DNA of 64,000 bases. It comes from Rhizobiaceae bacterium (GTDB lineage: Bacteria; Pseudomonadota; Alphaproteobacteria; Rhizobiales; Rhizobiaceae). The notes beneath the pieces are model-generated. The model was not told the DNA's origin and made no database searches. It saw only the letters and a program-made list of their open reading frames with translations. A program made the translations under genes and the position numbers. Location: contig JAEPMJ010000001.1 of assembly GCA_017644005.1 (NCBI GenBank), positions 248,001 through 312,000 of the forward strand. Direction: 5' to 3'. Every line of letters starts with the position of its first letter. The first letter of the stretch is position 1. Shown here in pieces: positions 18,810-27,573 of the stretch.

Positions 18810-19703
18810 TTATCCCCTCTCCACTGCGGCCAGGGCATTTCTCAGCTTGCCCTGGTGCCGGCGGAGCAGGTCATCTGCGGACCGGGCATCAGACACCCCG
18901 GCCGCCAGAAGGATTGCGTGCTTTACCGAACCCTGCGTGCGTGCCAGGAGCCGCTGCGACGTGACCTCGTCGCAACCGCCAATGTCGGAGACGATACGGC
19001 TGGCCCGCTTGTTCAGCTTGGCGTTGTCAGCGCGAAGATTGACCATGTGGCCGTCGTGAACATGACCCAATTCGACAGCCATAAGCGTTGACATGAGATT
19101 GAGCGCAGCCTTCTGCGCAGTGGCAGCGCCCATGCGCGTCGAGCCGCTGATGATCTCGGGTGGCGTAGGCAGAAGAATAGCGGCATCGGCTTCTTCCAGA
19201 AGCGCAGCACCTGCATTGTTGGCAACCCCGATCGTGAAAGCGCCGGCGTTCGCCGCCGCCCGCAATGCAGCCAGAGTATATGGGGTCGTGCCGCTGGCGG
19301 AGACGCCGATCAGGCAATCACCCCGAGCCAGCCCGACCTCCCCAATATCGCGCGCACCCTGGTCTGCATCGTCTTCGGTCGAACCGACAAGGTCGCTGAG
19401 GCTGGCTGCGCCGCCGGCGATAAGGCACTTCACCTTGGCGCCAGGAATACCAAATGTGCCAGGCAGCTCCAGGCCATCGGCCATCGCCATCAGCGCCGAA
19501 CTGCCGGCAGCGGCATAGGCAACCGTACCTCCACCGCGCACACAAGCAGCCAGCCGTGCCGCGGCTTCAACGATCTGAGGCAAGGCGGAGGAGACGGAAT
19601 TGAGCGCGCGTAACTGACCATCAAGCAGCAGCGCGAGAATGCTCTCCGGCTGCTGAAGATCAAGGCCAAGCGACCTGCTTTCGACGCCTTCCGTTATTGT
19701 CAT
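18810..19703 (-). CDS. murQ: N-acetylmuramic acid 6-phosphate etherase
   Basis: A 297-residue SIS-fold lyase that splits MurNAc-6-phosphate into GlcNAc-6-phosphate and D-lactate. Family features are visible: an N-terminal TEGVESRSLGLD, the SIS sugar-phosphate loop AAAGSSALMAMADGLE, GVSASGTTPYTL and SGSTRMGAATAQK. By motif alignment the two catalytic acids correspond to Glu79 and Glu110 (in GSTEDD). The start at 19703 is preferred because AGGAGG lies 11 bases upstream. In-frame ATG codons at 19730 and 19739 fall within the candidate operator. It leads the ABC operon and is divergent from the kinase gene. Confidence 0.88.
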   Translation of the reverse strand: MTITEGVESRSLGLDLQQPESILALLLDGQLRALNSVSSALPQIVEAAARLAACVRGGGTVAYAAAGSSALMAMADGLELPGTFGIPGAKVKCLIAGGAASLSDLVGSTEDDADQGARDIGEVGLARGDCLIGVSASGTTPYTLAALRAAANAGAFTIGVANNAGAALLEEADAAILLPTPPEIISGSTRMGAATAQKAALNLMSTLMAVELGHVHDGHMVNLRADNAKLNKRASRIVSDIGGCDEVTSQRLLARTQGSVKHAILLAAGVSDARSADDLLRRHQGKLRNALAAVERG

Positions 19704-19733
19704 TCGCGACAAATCCTCCTGCGCCTCCATTAA

Positions 19734-19749
19734 TACCATTTTAGTACCA
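19734..19749 (-). promoter_or_regulatory. Candidate GntR operator upstream of murQ
   Basis: On the minus strand two TGGTA half-sites (reading TGGTACTA and TGGTATTA) are repeated with an exact 11-base period, 31 bases before the murQ start. The same element occurs in front of the divergent kinase gene. TTGGTAT-type half-sites are typical of DasR/NagR-like HutC regulators of amino-sugar genes, and such a regulator is encoded at 20777-21547. Confidence 0.55.
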
Positions 19750-19864
19750 CTTGTCCAGAGGATTTTAACCAATTGGACGCCGTCAATTCACTGCGTTCCT
19801 CATTACGTAAGCGTTTCAGTGATTTACATGGCCGACCCATGCGGCGGAAAAAACGCTTGGTAAA

Positions 19865-19889
19865 TGGTTCTAAATTGGTATTATATTGG
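19865..19889 (+). promoter_or_regulatory. Candidate GntR operator upstream of the amino-sugar kinase gene
   Basis: TGGTTCTAAAT, TGGTATTATAT and a third TGG follow one another with an 11-base period, ending 1 base before the ATG at 19891. A further TGGTAAA lies just upstream. Binding here would block both the promoter and the ribosome-binding region. The mirror copy near murQ suggests common control. Confidence 0.55.
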
Positions 19890-19890
19890 C

Positions 19891-20787
19891 ATGACACATG
19901 TCACAGCTCCGATTTTTGGCATCGATGGCGGCGGCACCGGCTGCCGGGCAATCGCATTGTCCGAGCAAGGCGCGTTTCTGGGCGAGGCTGAATCCGGCGC
20001 GGCAAATGTGATGACCAATTTTTCCGGTGCTCTGGACAACGTCACCATGGCTTGCCGGCTGGCACTTTCGGCTGCCGGACTTTCCGAGGCACTCGTCTCG
20101 AAGGGCCAAGCATTTGTGGGTGTAGCGGGCGCAAATGTCGGGAGCCGCGGTGCCGACTTCGAACAGGCGCTGCCGTTCGAAAAGAGCATAGTAGAAACCG
20201 ATGCGCGGATTGCCCTGCAGGGCGCGGTCGGCGATGCGGATGGCGTGGTTGCGATCATCGGAACGGGTTCCGCGTTCATCGCCAAGTCCGGTAGCACGAT
20301 CAGGACCGCAGGCGGATGGGGATTTGTCGTCGGCGACCTGGGTAGCGGAGCGCGGCTCGGCCGGCAGCTCCTCGAAGAAGCGCTCCTTGCCCATGACCAT
20401 GTGCGCGCAACGACACCGATCACCGCCCATGTCCTGAACGACTTCCGCAACAATCCGCAGACGATTGTCGAATATGCGCATTCAGCGAGCCCCGGCGATT
20501 TCGGCCGGTTTGCTCCGCTTGTACTGGATTTCGCCGAGCGCAAAGACCCAACCGCCCAACGCATCATTGCCGTGGCGGTTCAGGACGTAGAAGAAGCGCT
20601 GGGTGCGATCGTTGACGACAATACCGAACGGCTTTGCCTTCTTGGCGGGCTGGGCAGGCGCTATCGGGGTTTCCTGTCGGAACGGTTTGCCGAAATACTG
20701 GCCGACCCCAAGGGCACTGCCGTCGATGGCGCCGTGGCGCTGGCCCGCCAGCACTTCCTCGGCAGGAGCGCTGCGAATGACGGATGA
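19891..20787 (+). CDS. BadF/BadG/BcrA/BcrD-type ATPase, probable amino-sugar kinase
   Basis: A 298-residue protein of the actin/hexokinase-like ATPase fold. The phosphate-1 motif is GIDGGGTGCRA (residues 10-20), the central IIGTGSAF and GGWGF loops follow, and GDLGSGARLGR matches N-acetylglucosamine/N-acetylmuramate kinases of this family. It probably phosphorylates the imported sugar at C6, feeding MurQ or NagA. The ATG at 19891 gives the standard N-terminus; a start 9 codons earlier would run through the repeats. It overlaps the next gene by 11 bases, so the arm is translationally coupled. Confidence 0.85.
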   Translation: MTHVTAPIFGIDGGGTGCRAIALSEQGAFLGEAESGAANVMTNFSGALDNVTMACRLALSAAGLSEALVSKGQAFVGVAGANVGSRGADFEQALPFEKSIVETDARIALQGAVGDADGVVAIIGTGSAFIAKSGSTIRTAGGWGFVVGDLGSGARLGRQLLEEALLAHDHVRATTPITAHVLNDFRNNPQTIVEYAHSASPGDFGRFAPLVLDFAERKDPTAQRIIAVAVQDVEEALGAIVDDNTERLCLLGGLGRRYRGFLSERFAEILADPKGTAVDGAVALARQHFLGRSAANDG

Positions 20788-21547
20788 TCTGGAGCAGATG
20801 CTTGGCCAGAAAAGCTGGAACCGCAAAGGCGGCGGCCCGCTCTACATGCAGTTGCGCGGCCATATCGAGAAGGCTATCCGGGACGGCGCGCTGAAGCCCG
20901 GGCAGGCTCTTCCTTCCGAGCGCGAACTCGCCGAGCTCAGCGGCATTTCACGGATCACCGTCCGCAAGGCGGTGCAGGATCTTGCCCGCAGCGGTCTGGT
21001 TGTTCAGCGCCAGGGCTCCGGCACGTCGGTTGCGTCTACGGTCAACCGGGTCGAACAATCTCTATCGCGGCTCACTTCATTCAGCGAGGACATGGCGCTG
21101 CGCGGCAAACAGGTGCGTTCGCAGTGGCTTGAACGCGGCTTGTTTGCGCCTTCGATCAACGAAACCGTCGTTCTGGGCCTCAAGCCCCATGGGCAGGTAG
21201 CACGCATATCGAGGCTTCGACTTGCGGACGATGTGCCGCTGGCGATCGAGCGTGCGTCATTGTCCACAGATCACCTTCCAGATCCGGAAAACGTGGAGAG
21301 TTCGCTTTATGCGCATCTGGACAGCAGGGGTTGCAAGCCGGTTCGCGCAATCCAACGCATTCGGGCCGTCAGCCTGGACCCCGCTGACGCCGCGCTTCTC
21401 GGAGTTGAGGAAGATGCCGCCGGCCTGAGCATCGAACGGGTATCCTATCTGGCCAGCGGGCAGGTCGTGGAGTTTACCCAATCCAAATATCGCGGCGACG
21501 CCTATGAATTCGTTGCCGAAATGCAGATACCCGGAGGGACGCATTGA
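20777..21547 (+). CDS. GntR family transcriptional regulator, HutC/UTRA type
   Basis: A 256-residue regulator. It has an N-terminal winged helix (about residues 20-90, PLYMQLRGHIEKAIRDGAL, then LPSERELAELSGISRITVRKA split over the recognition helix) and a C-terminal UTRA ligand domain that in relatives senses GlcNAc-6-P or glucosamine-6-P. The start ATG at 20777 lies inside the kinase gene end with AGGAG upstream. The most economical model is that it represses both arms of this locus through the TGGT repeats at 19734-19749 and 19865-19889. Confidence 0.9.
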   Translation: MTDDLEQMLGQKSWNRKGGGPLYMQLRGHIEKAIRDGALKPGQALPSERELAELSGISRITVRKAVQDLARSGLVVQRQGSGTSVASTVNRVEQSLSRLTSFSEDMALRGKQVRSQWLERGLFAPSINETVVLGLKPHGQVARISRLRLADDVPLAIERASLSTDHLPDPENVESSLYAHLDSRGCKPVRAIQRIRAVSLDPADAALLGVEEDAAGLSIERVSYLASGQVVEFTQSKYRGDAYEFVAEMQIPGGTH

Positions 21548-22581
21548 CCGACGCGCCGAACGCTACCTTGATGCGGCAGGAGATTGGCGAGATCCCTGAT
21601 GCAATCGGCCGGCTGATAGACGCCGCGCCTGCGATGATCGAGCCCGCCGCGATCGAGATTCGACGCACTCGGCCAAAGCTGATCGCCACAATCGCACGTG
21701 GGTCGTCCGATCACTGCGCCACGTATCTCAAATATGCGTTCGAAATCGCGGCCGGCATACCGGTGGCCTCGCTCGGTCCGTCGGTCGCTTCGATCTACGG
21801 CTCGCGCCTGCGGCTCAGCGAGTGCGCAAGCATTTCGATTTCCCAATCGGGCATGAGCCCCGACATTGTAGAGGCAACGCGCGCAGCACGGGAAGGCGGC
21901 GCGGTCGTCGTGTCCATCACCAATACCGCGCACTCACCGCTTGCAGCCGTTTCGGATCATACGTTCGACATCTCCGCCGGGCCGGAGAGGAGCGTTGCTG
22001 CAACCAAAACCTTCATAAACTCGTTGGTCGCAGGCCTGCTCCTGCTCGGCTACTGGCGTGCCGATAAGGAACTGCTCGAGGCGCTTGCCAGACTGCCCGA
22101 ACAATGCGGGCGGGCATTGGCATGCGACTGGAGTCCGTTGCTGGAGCGCCTGAAGGTTGCCGACTCGCTCTATGTGCTGGGCCGCGGCCCATCGTTTGCG
22201 ATCGCGAATGAAGTTGCACTCAAATTCAAGGAAACCTGTCAGATTCAGGCTGAAGCCTACAGCGCAGCGGAGGTGATGCATGGCCCAGTCTCGATCGTTC
22301 AGGCGGGTTTCCCGGTGCTTGCGGTTGCAGGGCGTGACGCTTCGCTCAACTCGACCTTGAGCGCGGCCGATTCACTGGCTGCCAACAGAGCGGACGTATT
22401 CGTTACGGCCGACGGCGCAGAGGGGGCTGCGCAGCTGGATACCGTTGCGACCGGCCACCCGCTGACCGATCCAATTCCAACGCTGGTGAGCTTCTACGCA
22501 TTCGTCGAGGCGCTGGCCCGTGCAAGGGGGCGCAACCCCGATACGCCGCCAAATCTGAAGAAAGTGACGCAGACGGCATGA
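21544..22581 (+). CDS. Double SIS-domain protein, probable glucosamine-6-phosphate deaminase (NagB-II type)
   Basis: A 345-residue protein with two SIS domains, equivalent to the isomerase half of GlmS without the glutaminase domain. Sugar-phosphate loops are visible at ARGSSDHCATY (residues 51-61) and SQSGMSPDI (100-108) and in the second domain at LGRGPSFAIANEVALKFKE. Such free-standing proteins act as glucosamine-6-phosphate deaminases. The locus has no classical nagB, which supports that role. The start is TTG at 21544 with GGAGGG 4 bases upstream, overlapping the regulator stop by 4 bases. Confidence 0.85.
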   Translation: MTDAPNATLMRQEIGEIPDAIGRLIDAAPAMIEPAAIEIRRTRPKLIATIARGSSDHCATYLKYAFEIAAGIPVASLGPSVASIYGSRLRLSECASISISQSGMSPDIVEATRAAREGGAVVVSITNTAHSPLAAVSDHTFDISAGPERSVAATKTFINSLVAGLLLLGYWRADKELLEALARLPEQCGRALACDWSPLLERLKVADSLYVLGRGPSFAIANEVALKFKETCQIQAEAYSAAEVMHGPVSIVQAGFPVLAVAGRDASLNSTLSAADSLAANRADVFVTADGAEGAAQLDTVATGHPLTDPIPTLVSFYAFVEALARARGRNPDTPPNLKKVTQTA

Positions 22582-23765
22582 GCGGCACGGCGAACATCAC
22601 CGCCAGGCGTCTGTTCGACGGCGAGACGATGCATGAAAATGCGACTCTTGTGATCGATGACGGCCTTGTTGCCGATATCGTTCCCGCCAACCAGGCGAAA
22701 GCACCAACTGCTGGCTCCAGGTTCGACACCGGCTTGGTCGTGCCCGGATTCGTCGACCTGCAGGTCAATGGCGGGGGCGGCTATCTGCTGAACGACGACC
22801 CTTCGGTGGACACGGTCCGTGCGATTTGCGCTGCCCACATCCGGCTCGGTACGACATCTATCCTGCCGACGCTCATCACCGACGGCCCTGACAAGGTGCG
22901 GGCAGCAATCGATGCGGCAATTGCTGCACATCGCGCCGGGGTCCCCGGCTTTCTCGGATTGCATCTAGAGGGACCCCATCTCTCGATCACACGCAAGGGC
23001 GCGCACTATGCGGCGCTGATGCGGGAAATGTCGCCGGATGACATGAAGCTACTCATCGAAGCCGCGGCTCAGCTGCCTCACCTGATGGTCACGCTGGCAC
23101 CGGAAGTGGTTTCGACTGCGCAGATAAGTGAGTTGGCAAATGCCGGAGTGGTTGTCAGCCTTGGTCATTCCGACTGCAGCGCCGCCAGGGCCCTGGAAGC
23201 AGCCGAAGCAGGCGCTAGCTGCGTAACGCATCTCTTCAATGCGATGAGCCCCCTTTCCCACCGCGAACCAGGGCTGGTGGGAGCGACGCTCGAAAGCGGC
23301 ACGCTCAGTGCCGGTCTGATCGCCGACGGCTATCATGTCGACCCGATCGCGATACGCATTGCGCTGGCTTCCAAACGCGGACCAGGTCACCTCTTCCTCG
23401 TCAGCGACGCAATGTCGGTGACCGGTTCGGAGCTCACCTCGTTTACACTCGCTTCGCAGAAGATTTTCCGTCGAGACGGACGCCTTACGCAGGAGGACGG
23501 CACGCTGGCCGGCGCGGATCTGGACATGCGTACGGCGGTCAGTTTCATGGTCGAGACCGTGGGCCTGGGCATCGATGAGGCACTGCGCATGGCAACCAGT
23601 TATCCAGCGGCCTGCATGCGCGGATCAAGCAAGGCCGGCAATCTGAAGCCCGGTTCGCCAGCCGACTTTCTTCACCTCAGCGAGATGCTCGATCTCCAAG
23701 GGGTGTGGCTGCGCGGTATCGCTGTCCAGGACACCGCTGCGCGCAAATCACATCATGCCTTGTAG
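22578..23765 (+). CDS. nagA: N-acetylglucosamine-6-phosphate deacetylase
   Basis: A 395-residue amidohydrolase removing acetate from GlcNAc-6-phosphate. Metal and catalytic positions are present: Glu131 in HLEGPHLS, His197 in SLGHSDCS, His218 in THLFNAM, and catalytic Asp277 in LVSDAMSVTG. The N-terminal beta domain (residues 1-55) and the VPGFVDLQVNG entry strand are typical. The start overlaps the previous stop by 4 bases. The 3' end overlaps the convergent LuxR gene by 13 bases. Confidence 0.95.
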   Translation: MSGTANITARRLFDGETMHENATLVIDDGLVADIVPANQAKAPTAGSRFDTGLVVPGFVDLQVNGGGGYLLNDDPSVDTVRAICAAHIRLGTTSILPTLITDGPDKVRAAIDAAIAAHRAGVPGFLGLHLEGPHLSITRKGAHYAALMREMSPDDMKLLIEAAAQLPHLMVTLAPEVVSTAQISELANAGVVVSLGHSDCSAARALEAAEAGASCVTHLFNAMSPLSHREPGLVGATLESGTLSAGLIADGYHVDPIAIRIALASKRGPGHLFLVSDAMSVTGSELTSFTLASQKIFRRDGRLTQEDGTLAGADLDMRTAVSFMVETVGLGIDEALRMATSYPAACMRGSSKAGNLKPGSPADFLHLSEMLDLQGVWLRGIAVQDTAARKSHHAL

Positions 23766-24550
23766 CGTGCCATGAACTCACGAAGGTTCGAGACATTCAT
23801 CCTTCGATAGGCATTCTTGCGGTGGGTGATAACCGTCGTTTCCGCGATACCCAGGATTTCAGCGATCTCGGAGGCGGTACGCCCCTTGATCGCCATCGCG
23901 GCCACCTCCCGCTCGCGGTCAGTCAATGCCGGATAATTCAGCGCCAGCCGGACCTGGATGTCGTTGCCTCGCCACACGGTGCCTTTAAGGGTGAAGGCCA
24001 CGTGGCGTTCCGCTGCCGCCAGCATGACGCCGAGCACTGCGATCAATCTACCATGTTCGCTCTCCGCGAACGCCTCGTTTTCAAGCGCTCGATAGAGGCT
24101 AATCGCCAGGCCGTAGTCGCGACGCCGCCTGATTAACGATATCCGCGACCCGATACCAGCCTGCTCGTAGCAATCGCGTCTGTAAGTGAATGAGGAGATG
24201 CTCTGTGCGGTCTGCACCGTGAGTACATCTCCGCTCCAGTCCCGGCTGGTCAACAGGGCAGAATTGCGATCGTCAGCAGCGTGCCTGCTGTAGTTCTTTG
24301 CTGCAATCTCGGCACGGCGTTTGCCGGCAACCGACGCAGTTCCGACAAGGAGCGGCGTATCCCTGTCGCCCATGCAGAACACCGAGACGAGATCGGCCGA
24401 CGCGGTCGCCTGCCCGAACTTCATCAGGGCATCAACGAATTGAGGCTGGCCGACCGCCGTCATCAGGGCGGAGACTACCCCACTGTCCAGATTGGCGCCT
24501 GGCAATGCGCCTGAAAGCCGCCGTTCGAGCAACATCCGGCTAGATTTCAC
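23753..24550 (-). CDS. LuxR family transcriptional regulator
   Basis: A 265-residue protein whose C-terminus (about residues 205-262) is a LuxR/FixJ-type helix-turn-helix: LTDREREVAAMAIKGRTASE, then EILGIAETTVITHRKNAYRR. The N-terminal 190 residues are not an obvious receiver or autoinducer-binding domain and I do not recognise them. Start is GTG at 24550, 17 bases after the reductase gene on the same strand, so it may be co-transcribed with fpr and could regulate the divergent flavoprotein operon. Confidence 0.85.
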   Translation of the reverse strand: MKSSRMLLERRLSGALPGANLDSGVVSALMTAVGQPQFVDALMKFGQATASADLVSVFCMGDRDTPLLVGTASVAGKRRAEIAAKNYSRHAADDRNSALLTSRDWSGDVLTVQTAQSISSFTYRRDCYEQAGIGSRISLIRRRRDYGLAISLYRALENEAFAESEHGRLIAVLGVMLAAAERHVAFTLKGTVWRGNDIQVRLALNYPALTDREREVAAMAIKGRTASEIAEILGIAETTVITHRKNAYRRMNVSNLREFMARYKA

Positions 24551-24567
24551 CAGACCGGCGTCTCATG

Positions 24568-25377
24568 CTAGCCCACGAATGCCCTTTCGATGACAAACTG
24601 ACCAGGGTCTGCATTCGAGCCTTCCAGAAATCCCCTGTTCTCGCACTGCGCTTTCAGCGTCTGCAGCATTGCCATGGAACCGCATATCATCACCCTGTCC
24701 GTCTCGGGCGAAAGCTCTCCTCCGGCCGCGCGTGCCAGCCGCCCATCTTCAATCCAGGTGTCTATACGGCCGCTGTTCTCGAATGGCTCCCGGGTCGCGG
24801 CAGGAATATGGTGAAGCTTGTCACGGCATAGTTCTGCGAGAAATTCGTGATCCTTGACCGACCGAACCAGGTCGATCCCGTATTGCAGCTCGGCCACTTC
24901 TCTGCAGGTGTGAAACAGAAAGACCTGGTCGAATTTTTCATAAACCTCCGGGTCGCGGATGATGCTCGCAAATGGTGCAATGCCGGTTCCGGTCGAAAAC
25001 AGGAAAAGCCGGCTACCGGGCAGCAACGCGTCGAAAACGAGCGTTCCGACCGGCTTGGGGCGCATCAGTATGTGGTCGCCCGGCCCAATCTCCTGAAGCC
25101 GGGACGTCAGCGGCCCGTCCGGCACCTTGATCGAATAGAATTCCAGCTGCTCCTCCCAGTTGGCCGATGCGATCGAATAGGCGCGAAGCAGCGGCTTGCC
25201 GTTTACCTCGAGGCCGATCATCACGAATTCCCCAGAGCGGAAACGGAACGAAGCCTGTCGTTCCGTCGTGAAGGCAAAGAGGCGGTCGGTGTAGTGCCGT
25301 ACCGTGAGAACACGTGGAGCGAGAAAGCCGTCCGGCGGATTTGCCGGGTGCTTTTTTTCCGCGATCGGCTGGCTCAT
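24568..25377 (-). CDS. fpr: Ferredoxin--NADP(+) reductase, bacterial subclass
   Basis: A 269-residue FAD enzyme passing electrons between NADPH and ferredoxin or flavodoxin. The FAD motif RAYSIAS is at residues 65-71 and the NADP motif STGTGIAPF at 128-136. The C-terminus ending FVIERAFVG is typical of the bacterial Fpr subclass. The ATG at 25377 has GGGAGGAAG upstream and is chosen over an earlier frame start. It is divergent from two nitroreductase-like genes and a 7Fe ferredoxin gene, suggesting that it supplies that system with electrons. Confidence 0.92.
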   Translation of the reverse strand: MSQPIAEKKHPANPPDGFLAPRVLTVRHYTDRLFAFTTERQASFRFRSGEFVMIGLEVNGKPLLRAYSIASANWEEQLEFYSIKVPDGPLTSRLQEIGPGDHILMRPKPVGTLVFDALLPGSRLFLFSTGTGIAPFASIIRDPEVYEKFDQVFLFHTCREVAELQYGIDLVRSVKDHEFLAELCRDKLHHIPAATREPFENSGRIDTWIEDGRLARAAGGELSPETDRVMICGSMAMLQTLKAQCENRGFLEGSNADPGQFVIERAFVG

Positions 25378-25504
25378 CTTCTTCCTCCCAAAGCCGTTTG
25401 TTTGTCGACAACTAGCGGCGACCGCGTTCAACTCACCATCCTCATTGATGAGGAATGCGGAAATCCGAACGGTTACCTAACACTGGCCGGAAATGGAGGA
25501 GCTG

Positions 25505-26368
25505 ATGGTAGAATTTTCATTCCAGGAGGTGATCCGCAAACGCCGGAGCGTACGCAAATTCGAGCCGGGGAAAGCGGTTGATCGACAGGTTCTCGAACGC
25601 ATCGTGGACTGCGGGCGCTGGGCGCCTTCGGGCGCCAATGTCCAGTGTTTCGAATTCATCGTTGTCGATGCGCCCGAATTGCGTGATCAGGTCACCGAAG
25701 TGTTCCTGCGGCAGGCACAAAGGCTGGTGGATCACGCCAAAGGCTTCCCCGCAGTCAAGAAGACATACCTGACCAATACGGTCGCGATCGTGATCGTGCT
25801 GGGCGACCCGCGTTGGAAGGTCTGTTTTCCGCAGCCAACCACAGATGGCTGGGAAGCAGAATACCGCGACAACAACGAGGCGATCTTTCTGTGCTCGCTC
25901 GGGGCTGCCATCCAGAACATCCAGTTGGGTGTAGCCGCCGAAGGGCTGACTTCGGCATGGCTGTCCGGCGGCGGAGAGGATATCACGAACAAGGAACTCT
26001 CTGACCTTCTGGGCTATCCTGACTGGATGAGAGCTTACGGAACCATCCCCATCGGGGTACCGGCGGCGACGCAGGACCGGCGCTATCGCCGGCCGCTGTC
26101 GCAGTGCCTGCACTGGAACGGCTACAATCCGGTCCAGTTTCGCACGCACGAGCAGGTGGACTTTTTCGAGAGCACCTTGCGACCGTTCGCAATGTACCGC
26201 GACCGCGAGAAACTCCAGGACTGGGAAGACCGTGCGGAGAAACTTGGAGGGTGGGACGCCGCGTTCACGTCTGGCGCGCCCAATCCTTCCGGCGAGTTGC
26301 AAGCTGAAGCCGACTTCTCCGCGCCGCGCACGCTCGGCCAGGCCACGAAACGCCGCCAGAAAGACTGA
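25505..26368 (+). CDS. Nitroreductase family flavoprotein
   Basis: A 287-residue protein with the nitroreductase fold: [12 protein letters not shown] (residues 11-22) and [13 protein letters not shown] (39-51) for FMN binding, and [16 protein letters not shown] for the dimer helix. A C-terminal extension of about 70 charged residues is unusual. The substrate cannot be assigned. The ATG at 25505 is chosen because GGAGGAG lies just upstream; the in-frame ATG at 25493 overlaps that site. It is followed after 13 bases by the deiodinase-like gene. Confidence 0.88.
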   Translation: MVEFSFQEVIRKRRSVRKFEPGKAVDRQVLERIVDCGRWAPSGANVQCFEFIVVDAPELRDQVTEVFLRQAQRLVDHAKGFPAVKKTYLTNTVAIVIVLGDPRWKVCFPQPTTDGWEAEYRDNNEAIFLCSLGAAIQNIQLGVAAEGLTSAWLSGGGEDITNKELSDLLGYPDWMRAYGTIPIGVPAATQDRRYRRPLSQCLHWNGYNPVQFRTHEQVDFFESTLRPFAMYRDREKLQDWEDRAEKLGGWDAAFTSGAPNPSGELQAEADFSAPRTLGQATKRRQKD

Positions 26369-26381
26369 GGAGACAAGCAGA

Positions 26382-27074
26382 ATGTTCGCCCGCGAGAATG
26401 TTAAGTACGAACCCGTCGATCTTCCCGACCGTGCGAACATGTCGGACGACGAAATGCGCGCGGCAGCCAAAGCGTTTTATGAAAATATGCGGCGGCGCCA
26501 TACCGTGCGCGACTATTCGGACCGCCCCGTTTCGCGCGAAATCATAGAAGACTGTGTTCGAACCGCCGGCACCGCACCGTCCGGCGCCAACCATCAGCCA
26601 TGGCATTTCGTGGCGATCTCCGATCCGGCCTTCAAAAAGCGCATCCGCGAGGCGGCCGAGGAAGAAGAGCGGCGATTTTACGAGGGCGGTGCGGGCGACG
26701 AATGGCTGAAAGCGCTTGAGCCGATAGGCACCAACGATCACAAACCCCATCTGGAAGAGGCGCCCTGGCTGATCGTGATCTTCGCGCAGCGCTGGGGGCA
26801 GTTCGAGGACGGCACCAAATACAAGAACTACTACGTGCCAGAGAGCACGGGTATAGCCTGCGGGTTCCTGCTGGCGGCGCTTCATCAGGCCGGGCTTGTG
26901 TCACTTACCCACACACCGAACCCGATGAAGTTTCTGAACCAGATGCTCTCGCGGCCCGACTCCGAAAAGCCGATCATGATCGTGGCTGTCGGGCACCCGG
27001 CCGACAATGCCAAGGTTCCGGCCGTCGCCAAGCTGAAGCGGCCTCTCGAGGACATTCTAACCGTGGCCGAATAG
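26382..27074 (+). CDS. Iodotyrosine deiodinase-like nitroreductase-fold flavoprotein
   Basis: A 230-residue FMN protein. Beyond general nitroreductase motifs ([13 protein letters not shown], residues 37-49; [16 protein letters not shown], 61-76) it follows iodotyrosine deiodinase (IYD) closely by eye. This includes SxIACGxLLAALxxAGLV and the active-site lid residues Glu96, Tyr100 and Lys121, spaced as human Glu157, Tyr161 and Lys182, which grip the amino-acid zwitterion of the substrate. That triad distinguishes IYD from ordinary nitroreductases and BluB. The likely reaction is reductive dehalogenation of a halotyrosine or a related phenol. The alignment is from memory. Start ATG at 26382 has GAGGAGA upstream. 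Confidence 0.8.
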   Translation: MFARENVKYEPVDLPDRANMSDDEMRAAAKAFYENMRRRHTVRDYSDRPVSREIIEDCVRTAGTAPSGANHQPWHFVAISDPAFKKRIREAAEEEERRFYEGGAGDEWLKALEPIGTNDHKPHLEEAPWLIVIFAQRWGQFEDGTKYKNYYVPESTGIACGFLLAALHQAGLVSLTHTPNPMKFLNQMLSRPDSEKPIMIVAVGHPADNAKVPAVAKLKRPLEDILTVAE

Positions 27075-27182
27075 CCGCCAACCGGCGGCATCGGCAACCG
27101 CAGGTGCCTGCCCTATCAACGAACTCTGGAAGCCGGCCTCGTTCGACAGCCGCCGGCAATCGCCGAGTCATGGAGTGCTCGC

Positions 27183-27509
27183 ATGACCTATGTCGTTACC
27201 GACAATTGCGTTGCCTGCAAGTACACGGATTGCGTGGAAGTCTGCCCTGTAGACTGTTTCTACGAAGGTGAATTGATGCTCGTCATAAATCCGGACGAGT
27301 GCATTGATTGCGGCGTCTGCGAACCCGAGTGCCCGGCTGACGCCATAAAGCCGGACACGGAAGCCGGGCTAGAGGAATGGGTGGCGATCAACCGCGACCT
27401 CTCAGCCAGGTGGCCGGTCATCAACACACGCAAAGATCCGCTTCCTAAAGCCGATGAGATGGACGGCGTCCCGAACAAATTCGAGACGCTTGTCGCTGCG
27501 AAGACCTGA
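27183..27509 (+). CDS. fdxA: 7Fe (3Fe-4S/4Fe-4S) ferredoxin, FdxA type
   Basis: A 108-residue ferredoxin with nine cysteines (9, 12, 17, 21, 25, 40, 43, 46, 50) in the arrangement of Azotobacter ferredoxin I. One 4Fe-4S site comes from the CxxCxxC run plus Cys21, and one 3Fe-4S site is expected from Cys9, Cys17 and Cys50. The family-typical C-terminal tail follows ([19 protein letters not shown]). It lies 108 bases downstream of the deiodinase-like gene on the same strand, so a shared function with fpr is plausible. A close paralogue is at 40218-40541. Confidence 0.95.
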   Translation: MTYVVTDNCVACKYTDCVEVCPVDCFYEGELMLVINPDECIDCGVCEPECPADAIKPDTEAGLEEWVAINRDLSARWPVINTRKDPLPKADEMDGVPNKFETLVAAKT

Positions 27510-27573
27510 ATTCGCCGGCGTATGGCCTGGAGTGCGAGGCTGATCCTGCCTTGTTGCCAGGCACGGCTGCGCC

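Noticed and set aside
17404..19059. 551-codon open frame on the plus strand across the amino-sugar binding-protein gene
   Set aside because: Antisense to a receptor with clear signal peptide and to murQ; no motif in its translation.
27074..27089. Short GCCGCC-AACC-GGCGGC hairpin after the deiodinase-like gene
   Set aside because: Only 6 bp, no T-run, and the ferredoxin gene follows on the same strand; too weak to call a terminator.
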